This document shows, piece by piece, positions 1 through 5,803 of a stretch of 5,822 bases of DNA (the first letter of the stretch is position 1; each line of letters starts with the position of its first letter). The stretch is from Ilumatobacter sp. GTDB taxonomy: Bacteria > Actinomycetota > Acidimicrobiia > Acidimicrobiales > Ilumatobacteraceae. The stretch spans positions 1 to 5,822 of the forward strand of contig JAJCXU010000273.1 in the NCBI GenBank assembly GCA_029263275.1. Reading direction: 5' to 3'. Under the pieces are notes generated by a model that was given only the letters and a program-made list of their open reading frames with translations, did no database searches and was not told the DNA's origin. The position numbers and the translations under genes are program-made.

Positions 1-16
1 ACCTGGGTGTCGTCAT
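1..16 (-). CDS. Possible 5' end of the next gene (importer ATPase expected here)
   Basis: On the minus strand an ATG at 16 opens a frame M-T-T-P-R that runs off the window. A run of seven G (23-29 on the opposite strand) lies about 6 nt upstream and could pair with 16S rRNA. The gene would begin 67 bp after the stop codon of the binding-protein gene. BMP-type importers need an ATPase with two nucleotide-binding domains (YufO-like), which is absent from the rest of the window, so that is the best guess. Five codons cannot identify it. Confidence 0.25.
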
Positions 17-83
17 CACATGCCCCCCCGCCACAACCGCCAACCACCGTTGGGGCCCCACCCAAACTTGGATGGCCGGTCGG
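17..83 (-). other. Short intergenic stretch after the binding-protein gene
   Basis: This stretch contains a small hairpin (CCAAC-CACC-GTTGG at 40-53) and a 10-bp palindrome TGGGGCCCCA (51-60), with no T-run after either on the transcribed strand. I see no convincing intrinsic terminator, which fits continued transcription into the next gene to the left. Confidence 0.3.
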
Positions 84-1166
84 TCACTCTCCTGCCGGCA
101 CCACGATGCTGCCGTCACCGATTCCGGCGATGGTCGCCTCGGCGCTTGCCTTGATGTCCGCGTCGAGCGGGAAGCCGTCGTTGAACTCGAGTTCGAGTCC
201 ACCGTCAGCCACCGAGATCGACAGTGCCTCGCCGCCGAGCGTGCCCGCGGCGATCTTGTCGAGCACCGTGTTCAAGAGGGTCTCCCAGTGGTACACGACC
301 GAGTCGACGACGACGTCCTCGCCGAGACCGGTCTGGTTCGACTGGGAGCCGAACCACGGGATGCCTTCTTCGACGGCGACGCCGGTGGCGCCGACGACCA
401 TCTGTGCCGAGCCCGTCAGCACGTCGGCGCCTGCTCCGACGAGTGCCTTCGCTGCTTCAGAGGCGAGCAGCACATCGCTGAACGAGTCGATGTAGTTGAC
501 GTTGACCTCGACCTCAGGGTTCTGCGCAGCAACACCGGCGACGAAGCCGTCGATGTAGAGCTTGGCGTCACCAGCCGGGACCGGTCCGACCACGCCAATG
601 TTGTTCGAGGTGGTCAGCTGTGCGGCCATCACACCGTTGACGTAGCCGCCCTGGCCGGCATCGACGGAGTAGGCGAAGATGTTGTCGAGACCGAAGAAGT
701 CACTCGACGTGCCGATCGCGAAGGACACCTCGGGGAAGTCTGCGGCGATCTCCTGCAGTGGGCCGCCGTATTGGGTGCCGTGCGCGATGACGAGGTCGAA
801 GTCGTCCTCGGCGTAACCGCGAATCGCTGCGGCTGCATCCTCGACGACGAACGTGCCGTCGGTGACGGCGATCTCGATGTCGCGGCCTTCGGCCACGCGG
901 TTCAGCGAGTCGAACATCGCCTGGGTCCAGGCGAGGTCGTTGCTGGCGCTCGGTGCGACCAGACCGATCTTCATCGGCTCGGCATCGTCGGTGACCTCCT
1001 CGACGACGGATTCCGCTGTTTCGACGGCGTCGTCAACGGCACCCTCGACGCTGTCGGCGACATCCTCGACAACTTCTTCTGCGCTGTCGCTGTCGCTGCC
1101 GCAGCTGGCGGCGACGAGCGAGAGTGCGATGACTGCCGAGGCGGTCACTCTGGTGGTGGCTTTCAT
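84..1166 (-). CDS. BMP-family ABC transporter substrate-binding lipoprotein
   Basis: A 360-residue extracytoplasmic solute-binding protein of the basic membrane protein (BMP/PnrA-like) family, the capture subunit of nucleoside-type ABC importers. Residues 1-21 form a lipoprotein signal peptide (K2, R6, a hydrophobic stretch, then LVAAS) with lipidated Cys22. Residues 23-64 are a very acidic linker rich in V/A/E/D. The periplasmic-binding-type fold starts at about M65 (KIGLV), with S74-N-D-L-A-W80-T-Q matching the family's 'ND..F/W.Q' ligand loop. Later family-like segments include H129-G-T-Q-Y-G-G, F149-A-I-G-T, G171-Q-G-G-Y (approach to the hinge), P195-x-P followed by Y204-I-D-G-F, and W271-F-G-S-Q. 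The ATG at 1166 is chosen because AAGGGGAG lies about 7 nt upstream and the signal peptide begins there; the frame stays open further upstream but without a signal sequence. It sits 97 bp after the second permease gene. Known BMP ligands are mainly purine nucleosides; the ligand here is inferred only as nucleoside- or base-like. Confidence 0.93.
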   Translation of the reverse strand: MKATTRVTASAVIALSLVAASCGSDSDSAEEVVEDVADSVEGAVDDAVETAESVVEEVTDDAEPMKIGLVAPSASNDLAWTQAMFDSLNRVAEGRDIEIAVTDGTFVVEDAAAAIRGYAEDDFDLVIAHGTQYGGPLQEIAADFPEVSFAIGTSSDFFGLDNIFAYSVDAGQGGYVNGVMAAQLTTSNNIGVVGPVPAGDAKLYIDGFVAGVAAQNPEVEVNVNYIDSFSDVLLASEAAKALVGAGADVLTGSAQMVVGATGVAVEEGIPWFGSQSNQTGLGEDVVVDSVVYHWETLLNTVLDKIAAGTLGGEALSISVADGGLELEFNDGFPLDADIKASAEATIAGIGDGSIVVPAGE

Positions 1167-1263
1167 GGTTTCTCCCCTTGTGTTGTTGTCATGTTGCTGG
1201 TGTTTGTTCACGGTGTATTTCGCTGGCAAGAGTTGGGCGCACGTGCGACATCGCGGTCGGAGG
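1167..1263 (-). other. 97-bp leader before the substrate-binding protein gene
   Basis: This gap between the second permease and the lipoprotein gene holds a good Shine-Dalgarno sequence (AAGGGGAG, about 7 nt before the ATG at 1166) and a perfect 10-bp palindrome CGCACGTGCG (1238-1247). No clear terminator or -35/-10 pair is visible. A leader of this size could carry its own promoter or RNA-processing site, allowing the binding protein to be made in excess of the permeases, as is common for such importers; nothing in the sequence proves it. The TTNACAA-N3-GTNAA pattern seen in the other two gaps is not present here. Confidence 0.4.
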
Positions 1264-2196
1264 TCACGCACTGCGATCGAATGGTCGGGTCAACGCAGCG
1301 GGCGCCGCGACACGGCGGCTGACGATGACGAGGACGACGATGGTCAGGAGGGCAGGCGCCATCGCGGTGAGGCTCGACGCCGCACCCTCGACGATGCCGA
1401 GTGTCTTCCACTGCAGCACCGTTGCCTGGACGATTCCGAACAGCAGCGCACCGAGCATCACGCCGTACGAGCGCCACGCACCGAAGTAGACGAGCGCAAT
1501 GGCGATGAAGCCCTGACCCGACGTGAGGTTCTGTTGGAAGATTCCGACTTCGAGCGCCAATGACGCACCGGCGAGTCCGGCGAACGTACTCCCGATGACG
1601 ATCGTGGCGAGACGAGTGAGATTGACGCTCACGCCAAGGGTGTCAGCCGCCTCGGGCGTCTCGCCCACCGCTCGGATATTCAGCCCGAACGTGGTCTTGT
1701 TGATCACGAACCACACGACTGGAACCAGGGCGAATGCGACGAAGACGAGCACGTTGTGTTGGAAGAAGATTTCACCGATCTTCGGAATGTCACCGAGTAC
1801 CGGCACCGTCTTCTTGGAGAGACCCGAGATCGGCTTCGGCGTGCCGACCTGCTTCTGGAACAAGAGATCGGTGAAGCCGAGACCGAACAGGAAAATGCCG
1901 ATGCCTGAGATGCCCTGCGCAGCGTGCGTCACCAGCGTGATGAACGCATAGATCAATCCCATCACTGCTCCGACGGCGAGCGCTCCGAGTATGCCCAGCG
2001 TTGCGCTCTCGGTCTCCAGGGCGATGTAGTACGCCGTGAAGGCGCCCATCAGCATGATGCCTTCGACGCCGAGGTTGAGGACCCCACTGCGCTGGCCAAT
2101 CGTCTCGCCGAGACCGGCGAGCAGGAACGGCGTGGCGAGGCGGATGCCTGACGCGAGCGTGGCCACCAGCACCGAGACGGTGAAGAAGTCACCCAT
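1264..2196 (-). CDS. ABC transporter permease, BMP/nucleoside type (YufQ-like)
   Basis: A 310-residue polytopic inner-membrane permease of the branched-chain-amino-acid/ribose permease superfamily (BPD_transp_2), second of the permease pair in BMP-type nucleoside importers; the length is normal for YufQ-like proteins. Hydrophobic segments lie near residues 7-30, 46-60, 65-90, 95-113, 138-155, 186-207, 229-254 and 279-303. Family motifs are visible: E31-T-I-G-Q-R-S-G-V-L-N41-L-G-V-E-G46, I164-R-A-V-G-E-T-P-E-A-A-D-T-L-G-V in the cytoplasmic coupling loop, and S226-G-Q-G-F-I-A-I-A-L near the C-terminus. The ATG at 2196 is preceded by AGGAGG at good spacing. A longer reading from 2229 would add an arginine-rich tail inside the upstream gene and is not favoured. 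The start overlaps the stop of the first permease by 8 nt (ATGGGTGA), which implies translational coupling and 1:1 production of a heterodimeric pore. Confidence 0.94.
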   Translation of the reverse strand: MGDFFTVSVLVATLASGIRLATPFLLAGLGETIGQRSGVLNLGVEGIMLMGAFTAYYIALETESATLGILGALAVGAVMGLIYAFITLVTHAAQGISGIGIFLFGLGFTDLLFQKQVGTPKPISGLSKKTVPVLGDIPKIGEIFFQHNVLVFVAFALVPVVWFVINKTTFGLNIRAVGETPEAADTLGVSVNLTRLATIVIGSTFAGLAGASLALEVGIFQQNLTSGQGFIAIALVYFGAWRSYGVMLGALLFGIVQATVLQWKTLGIVEGAASSLTAMAPALLTIVVLVIVSRRVAAPAALTRPFDRSA

Positions 2197-2215
2197 CACT
2201 GGCCTCCTGCAGTGT
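2189..2215 (-). promoter_or_regulatory. Shine-Dalgarno site and 8-nt stop/start overlap joining the two permease genes
   Basis: AGGAGG lies within the last codons of the upstream permease gene, about 7 nt before the ATG at 2196, and the ATGGGTGA overlap contains both that start and the upstream TGA (2191-2189). This strong site decides the start of the second permease and supports coupled translation of the two membrane subunits. Confidence 0.8.
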
Positions 2216-3370
2216 CTGGTCAGCATCATCGAGCGGGTCGCTCACCGCTGCGGTGAATCCGTCACCGGGCGATTCCGCCCAGGCCTGCAGCCGTCCACGC
2301 AATTTGAAGCTGCCGACCACGAACAACACGACGATGCCGTTGAGCGCCACGATCAACGCCGCTGGCACCTGCAACTCCTGCTGCAAGGCGATGCCACCGG
2401 TGAGCATGCCGCCGAAGAAGAACGATGCCGGAATCACCGACAACGGGTGCAAGGCACCGAACAGTGCGGCGACGATGCCGTTGAATCCCGCGCTCTGGGT
2501 GAAGCCCGCCGAGCCACCGTCGGCGATGAGCCGGTGTGATTCCGAGCCGAACACGAGCACGGCGCCCGCGATCCCGGCACACGCACCGGAGAATGCCAGC
2601 GCCTGCACGATGCTCTTCTTGACGGGCATACCGGCGTACCGCGACGCGTCCGGGTTGTGCCCAACCGCTCGGAGCCGGACGCCGAGTGCGCTCCGGAACA
2701 GCAGGATGTAGCCGACCACGGCGACGCCGATGGCGACCAGTACGCCGAGGTGGAGGCGCGTCCCGCCGGGCAGGAGCGGCATGTCAGCGCTGGCCGAGAG
2801 CCGCTCGGTCTGTTGAATCTTGATCGCCCCTGCGGCCTTGTCGGTCAGCCAGTCCTGCAACAAAAAGCTGAGAAACTGCGCCGCCACGATGTTCATCATG
2901 ATCGTGCTGAGGATCTCATTGACCCCGGCGTAGGCCTTGAGCGCCCCCGGTATGGCGCCCCAGATCCCGCCACCGACGGCGCCGCCGATCAACACGAGTG
3001 GAACCAGAATCAGACGGGGCAGGTCGGGCACAAGCAGTGCAACGGTCGTCGATGCGACGGCGCCGGCGATGATCTGCCCCTCACCACCGATGTTGATGAC
3101 GCCGGCGCGGAACGCGATGCAGATGCCGACGCCAACCAGAAGCAGCGGCATGGCCTTGATCGACGTGTCGGCGAGTTCGTTCCATCCACCGAATGCTCCG
3201 TCGAGCAGGGCGGCATATCCAGAGATCGGGTTCGCGCCGAGCGACAACAGCATGATGGCGCCGATCGTCAATGCGACGATGACCGCGCCGACAGGAACGG
3301 CGAGTCCGATCAGTGGCCGCACGAGTGCGTTGGCCGGGCGACGCGGCGGCGTCGCGCTCTGTTGTGACAT
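2189..3370 (-). CDS. ABC transporter permease, BMP/nucleoside type (YufP-like)
   Basis: A 393-residue inner-membrane permease, the larger partner in BMP-type nucleoside importers. After a cytoplasmic N-terminus (about residues 1-17, with R10-R11) hydrophobic segments run near 18-43, 72-88, 99-115, 119-140, 152-172, 208-225, 246-266, 284-325 and 328-352, followed by a hydrophilic acidic tail (about 358-393). Family motifs: F87-R-A-G-V-I-N-I-G-G-E-G-Q99, N151-E-I-L-S-T-I-M-M-N160, R224-A-V-G-H-N-P-D-A-S-R-Y-A-G-M (coupling loop) and G285-F-N-G-I-V-A-A-L. The ATG at 3370 is preferred. In-frame TTG codons at 3379 and 3394 are alternatives; GGGGGA lies 3 nt before the TTG at 3379, so that start is not excluded and the N-terminus is uncertain by a few residues. 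The gene follows the oxidoreductase after 84 bp that include an operator-like inverted repeat, so it may be transcribed separately as well as by read-through. Confidence 0.93.
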   Translation of the reverse strand: MSQQSATPPRRPANALVRPLIGLAVPVGAVIVALTIGAIMLLSLGANPISGYAALLDGAFGGWNELADTSIKAMPLLLVGVGICIAFRAGVINIGGEGQIIAGAVASTTVALLVPDLPRLILVPLVLIGGAVGGGIWGAIPGALKAYAGVNEILSTIMMNIVAAQFLSFLLQDWLTDKAAGAIKIQQTERLSASADMPLLPGGTRLHLGVLVAIGVAVVGYILLFRSALGVRLRAVGHNPDASRYAGMPVKKSIVQALAFSGACAGIAGAVLVFGSESHRLIADGGSAGFTQSAGFNGIVAALFGALHPLSVIPASFFFGGMLTGGIALQQELQVPAALIVALNGIVVLFVVGSFKLRGRLQAWAESPGDGFTAAVSDPLDDADQTLQEASDG

Positions 3371-3416
3371 CGTCTTCAAGCGTCCCCCAGTCAACGCTGG
3401 CTGCGTTGCGGGCAGG

Positions 3417-3431
3417 TTAACAATTTGTCAA
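3417..3431. promoter_or_regulatory. Operator-like inverted repeat before the transporter genes
   Basis: On the plus strand it reads TTAACAATTTGTCAA: 7-bp arms around a central T, matching at 6 of 7 positions. Read on the coding strand it starts with TTGACA, a consensus -35 hexamer, but the sequence 16-18 nt further on has no good -10, so a promoter here is only possible. The repeat lies 24 bp after the oxidoreductase stop codon and about 47 bp before the ATG at 3370. It shares the TTNACAA-N3-GTNAA pattern with the repeat at 5308-5322, which points to one shared regulator for enzyme and transporter (inference). Confidence 0.45.
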
Positions 3432-3454
3432 TGGAGGACTAGCAACCGGGTGGC

Positions 3455-5299
3455 TCAGTCGAGGCGGAGCGGGAGTCCTTCGGCGGCGTTGAGCAAGGCG
3501 ACCAAGGTGGGCACCGCGGCCTCTGCACCACCGGCAGCGGTGGCACCGATCGCTCCGTTGCCATGCAGCAGGAACCGCGCACCCTCTGCGGCCTCGAACC
3601 GATCGGCGTCGAGGTAGAGCTTCGGCTTGATCTGCGCGGGGTCGCCGTTCTCCGGGCAGAACGTCAGACAGTTGCCGCACTCGTTGCACAGTTCGCTGAA
3701 CACGAGGTATTGCTGACGGCCTTCAACGTCAGCGAACAAGCCATCGGGGTCCGCGTCGGGCTTGGGTGTCGGCAGTTTGAAGAAGGCGTCGTTCGGGCAG
3801 ACCGTGACGCAGAAGTTGCACGCCACACAGCCCCACATCTCGAGGTCGTGCTCGACGGCGCGCGGCAGTTTCTCGTTTCCTGCGAGTTCGTACTTCGACT
3901 TGCCCTCGCCGACGACGAAGGCAAGATGTTCGGCGACGGTGTCACGGTGTCCCGCCGCCTGAGCCGCCGCGAGGCGGACCGCTCGGAACCCGTCGAGGTC
4001 AGTCGCACCGGCATCGGCGACGGCTGCGGTGAGCGCCTTGAGCATCGGTGCGAGTCGGCCGTAGCCGCCGGGCTTGAGGAGGTCGGAGCACACGCTTGCC
4101 GGACGCACCCCCATCGCGATCGCCTCGGCCAAATTCTCTTTGTCGATGCCCGCGGAGAAGCTGACCATGATGTCGCCGTCACCGTCAGATTCTCCGGGCC
4201 CTCCGCCTTCGTGGCCCGGGATCTGCAACCGGCCGGGGAGGGCGTCGGCGAGCAGGTCGAGCACCGCCGTGGCCAAGACATGGAGCGGCGGGCCCGATAG
4301 GTACATCGTCTGGTCGGGCATCCACTGCTTGTGGTTGTCGACGACGAGGGTGTTGGTCAGCTTGATGCCGAAGCGATGGCCGCGTTCCTTCGCGTAGCTG
4401 TTGAGCTCCTCGATGAGTGAAATCGCTCGTTCGAGGTGAAGGTCCTCTTCGAAGGCCTTCGGCACGAGCCGCACGTCGTTGTAGCCGAGGTGGCCGTGAA
4501 TGATCGCGGCGACGCCGGCTGGGCCAAGCAAGGTCGGGTTGAGCTTCACGATCATGTCGAGGTCGTGTGCGTCGATCAGGTGCTTGGTGATCTGCTCGAT
4601 CTCGTCGGGTGGACACCCGTGGAACGTGGACAGCGTGACGGTGTCGGAGATGACCGGCGAGAATTCGATGTCGGCAAACCCGGCGAACACGCCGCTCGGT
4701 TCGGCGGCGATTTCCGGGCGCAGTCGTTCGATCTCCGCGCTCGCGTCACGCATTGCATCGATGAACCCCGCAACTTTCGGCGTCTGGATGCCCGCCAGGT
4801 CGTAGCCGACCGACATGTCAAAGACGTGTGGCCCGGGGTCGCCATCTGAGTTGCGGCCGACGTACTCGCGCAGCGGTTCCCATTGCCGGAGTATCTCGAT
4901 GATCATCCACGCCTTGGTGTATTCCTCGACACTTTGTGCAACCAGCAATTCCTGGCTCCACTCGATGTTGTACCCGATGGTCTGCATGTCGATGCACGGG
5001 CGTGCGATCTCGAGTTCGTCGAGCACCTGGACGGTCTTCAGTTCGAACAGACGCGAACCACCCAGCCACGCCAACACGATGTTCTGCGCCATCTGACTGT
5101 GCGGCCCGGCGGCGGGGCCGACCGGCGATGCTGCTGGCCGTCCGAGGAACTCGAACGAGAGATCGATGTTGTCGTCCGGCTTCCAGAACCGTGCTGTTGG
5201 CAGGTCGAAGATCCGCTTGCGGGTCTGCCACTCATGACCGATTCGCCCGAGCAGTGTGCTCAACGACATCGGAGTGAGCGGTGGAGCCTCGTGCGTCAT
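3455..5299 (-). CDS. YgfK-family iron-sulfur oxidoreductase, short form (TIM barrel plus 2x[4Fe-4S], no NAD(P)H/FAD module)
   Basis: A 614-residue cytoplasmic redox protein. Residues about 45-420 match the N-terminal part of E. coli YgfK as I recall it: P59-V-G-P-A-A-G-P-H67, E86-L-K-T-V-Q, P101-C-I-D, M162-S-V-G-Y, T225-F-H-G-C229-P-P, V251-K-L-N-P-T-L-L, K313-L-T-N-T-L, then S382-A-G-I-D and S405-D-L-L-K-P-G-G-Y. This is a dihydroorotate/dihydropyrimidine-dehydrogenase-like barrel that should hold a flavin. The C-terminus has two ferredoxin motifs, C491-C494-C497-C501-P and C538-C541-C544-C548-P, each able to bind a [4Fe-4S] cluster. E. coli YgfK is about 1030 residues, with a GltD-like FAD/NAD(P)H module between barrel and ferredoxin. 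Here that module is absent and the ferredoxin follows at once, as in PreA. The substrate is unknown; YgfK is linked in the literature to selenate reduction and to purine/urate catabolic clusters. The ATG at 5299 has GGAG directly abutting it (poor spacing); an ATG at 5269 is the alternative start. Confidence 0.9.
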   Translation of the reverse strand: MTHEAPPLTPMSLSTLLGRIGHEWQTRKRIFDLPTARFWKPDDNIDLSFEFLGRPAASPVGPAAGPHSQMAQNIVLAWLGGSRLFELKTVQVLDELEIARPCIDMQTIGYNIEWSQELLVAQSVEEYTKAWMIIEILRQWEPLREYVGRNSDGDPGPHVFDMSVGYDLAGIQTPKVAGFIDAMRDASAEIERLRPEIAAEPSGVFAGFADIEFSPVISDTVTLSTFHGCPPDEIEQITKHLIDAHDLDMIVKLNPTLLGPAGVAAIIHGHLGYNDVRLVPKAFEEDLHLERAISLIEELNSYAKERGHRFGIKLTNTLVVDNHKQWMPDQTMYLSGPPLHVLATAVLDLLADALPGRLQIPGHEGGGPGESDGDGDIMVSFSAGIDKENLAEAIAMGVRPASVCSDLLKPGGYGRLAPMLKALTAAVADAGATDLDGFRAVRLAAAQAAGHRDTVAEHLAFVVGEGKSKYELAGNEKLPRAVEHDLEMWGCVACNFCVTVCPNDAFFKLPTPKPDADPDGLFADVEGRQQYLVFSELCNECGNCLTFCPENGDPAQIKPKLYLDADRFEAAEGARFLLHGNGAIGATAAGGAEAAVPTLVALLNAAEGLPLRLD

Positions 5300-5306
5300 C
5301 TCCGCA

Positions 5307-5323
5307 CTTTACAAACCGTAAAG
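5307..5323. promoter_or_regulatory. Operator-like inverted repeat before the oxidoreductase gene
   Basis: Perfect 6-bp arms CTTTAC and GTAAAG are separated by 5 nt. The repeat ends 7 bp before the ATG at 5299, on the 5' side of the gene. It is A+T-rich against a G+C-rich background, and its 15-bp core (5308-5322) agrees at 10 of 15 positions with the repeat at 3417-3431. The position so near the start codon would suit a repressor. Which protein binds is not shown; the adjacent regulator at 5398-5757 is the obvious candidate. No convincing -35/-10 pair could be fixed around it. Confidence 0.45.
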
Positions 5324-5397
5324 CAGCGAGCGCAATGGACTGCGCCCACCGGCACGCAACCCGTCGGCTAATCCGACCGAGCGCCGAGCGAGACCGC

Positions 5398-5757
5398 TCA
5401 GCGATGCAGTGCGTTGAGATAGCTGTACACCGTGATTCGGCTCATCCCCATGGCCTCGGCGATGTCTTCGACGGCCCGGCGCAGCACGAACGCACCGAGC
5501 TCGTCCAGCCGAAGGATCGCCTGCTGCTTGGCCGGCCGCGACAACGCTGGCAGCGGGGCACCGAGTTCGGCCTCGACCAAGGCGATGATGCGATCGAGCG
5601 ACCCATGAATCGCCGGAAGACGAACGCCGGCAACGGTGACGCCCTGCCACACCAGTTCAACGTCGGAGCCGGTGACATCGGATGCTTCGACGGTGGCGGC
5701 GCCCGCCGCATCGATCAGCGGCTGCAGCGCCACGACGAGCGGATGCGGTTCGGGCAC
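5398..5757 (-). CDS. Small transcriptional regulator with DauR/YheO-type C-terminal HTH
   Basis: A 119-residue protein (133 if started at the GTG at 5799). The C-terminal ~45 residues carry a helix-turn-helix of the type that ends DauR/YheO regulators: K77-Q-Q-A-I-L-R-L-D-E-L-G-A-F-V-L-R, then A95-V-E-D-I-A-E-A-M-G-M-S-R-I-T-V-Y-S-Y-L-N, where S106-R-I-T-V-Y is the recognition helix. Typical DauR/YheO proteins are about 220-240 residues with an N-terminal PAS-like sensor. Here the preceding ~70 residues are too short for one, and I recognise no known domain in them. GTG at 5757 is chosen because the product then begins at P-E-P-H-P-L-V-V-A-L, close to the first predicted helix, with a weak GGA upstream. 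An in-frame TAG just before 5799 bounds the frame. It is co-oriented with and 98 bp upstream of the oxidoreductase gene, so it plausibly regulates the cluster. Family assignment of the HTH is fairly sure; the target is inference. Confidence 0.75.
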   Translation of the reverse strand: MPEPHPLVVALQPLIDAAGAATVEASDVTGSDVELVWQGVTVAGVRLPAIHGSLDRIIALVEAELGAPLPALSRPAKQQAILRLDELGAFVLRRAVEDIAEAMGMSRITVYSYLNALHR

Positions 5758-5780
5758 GTTCCGGAGCGTAGGCGCGGTCC

Positions 5781-5803
5781 GTCTGTTCCAGGCACACACA
5801 GAC
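5781..5803. repeat. Inverted repeat upstream of the regulator gene
   Basis: Perfect 6-bp arms GTCTGT and ACAGAC are separated by 11 nt, ending 24 bp before the preferred GTG start at 5757. If that start is right, this could be an autoregulatory site. If translation begins at 5799 instead, the repeat is mostly coding and the argument falls. It does not resemble the TTNACAA-N3-GTNAA repeats. Confidence 0.2.

Noticed and set aside
40..60. CCAAC-CACC-GTTGG hairpin and TGGGGCCCCA palindrome after the binding-protein gene, considered as an operon terminator
   Set aside because: The stems are short and no T-run follows in the direction of transcription. A further gene probably continues to the left.
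72..1322. A 416-codon open frame on the plus strand, opposite the binding-protein gene
   Set aside because: It has no start context, no recognisable domain and a D/V/G/R-rich composition typical of the antisense of a G+C-rich gene. The minus-strand frame has a signal peptide, family motifs and a good Shine-Dalgarno site.
2197..2229. A longer N-terminus for the second permease, starting at 2229
   Set aside because: It would add an arginine-rich segment coded inside the preceding gene. The ATG at 2196 has a near-perfect Shine-Dalgarno site and gives the normal family length.
2657..3367. A 236-codon plus-strand open frame opposite the first permease
   Set aside because: It is a low-complexity R/D/Q/A-rich translation with no motifs, antisense to a clear membrane protein. 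It is a composition artefact.
3403..3431. A full sigma-70-type promoter built on TTGACA (3431-3426) upstream of the transporter genes
   Set aside because: The hexamer at the right distance (about 3408-3403, CAACGC) does not resemble a -10 box. Only the inverted repeat is reported.
3563..4300. A 245-codon plus-strand open frame opposite the oxidoreductase
   Set aside because: It lies entirely antisense to the conserved barrel and ferredoxin region and has no family features of its own.
5363..5377. Hairpin GTCGG-N5-CCGAC between the regulator and the oxidoreductase, considered as a terminator
   Set aside because: It has only a 5-bp stem and no following T-run on the coding strand, so it is not convincing as an intrinsic terminator.
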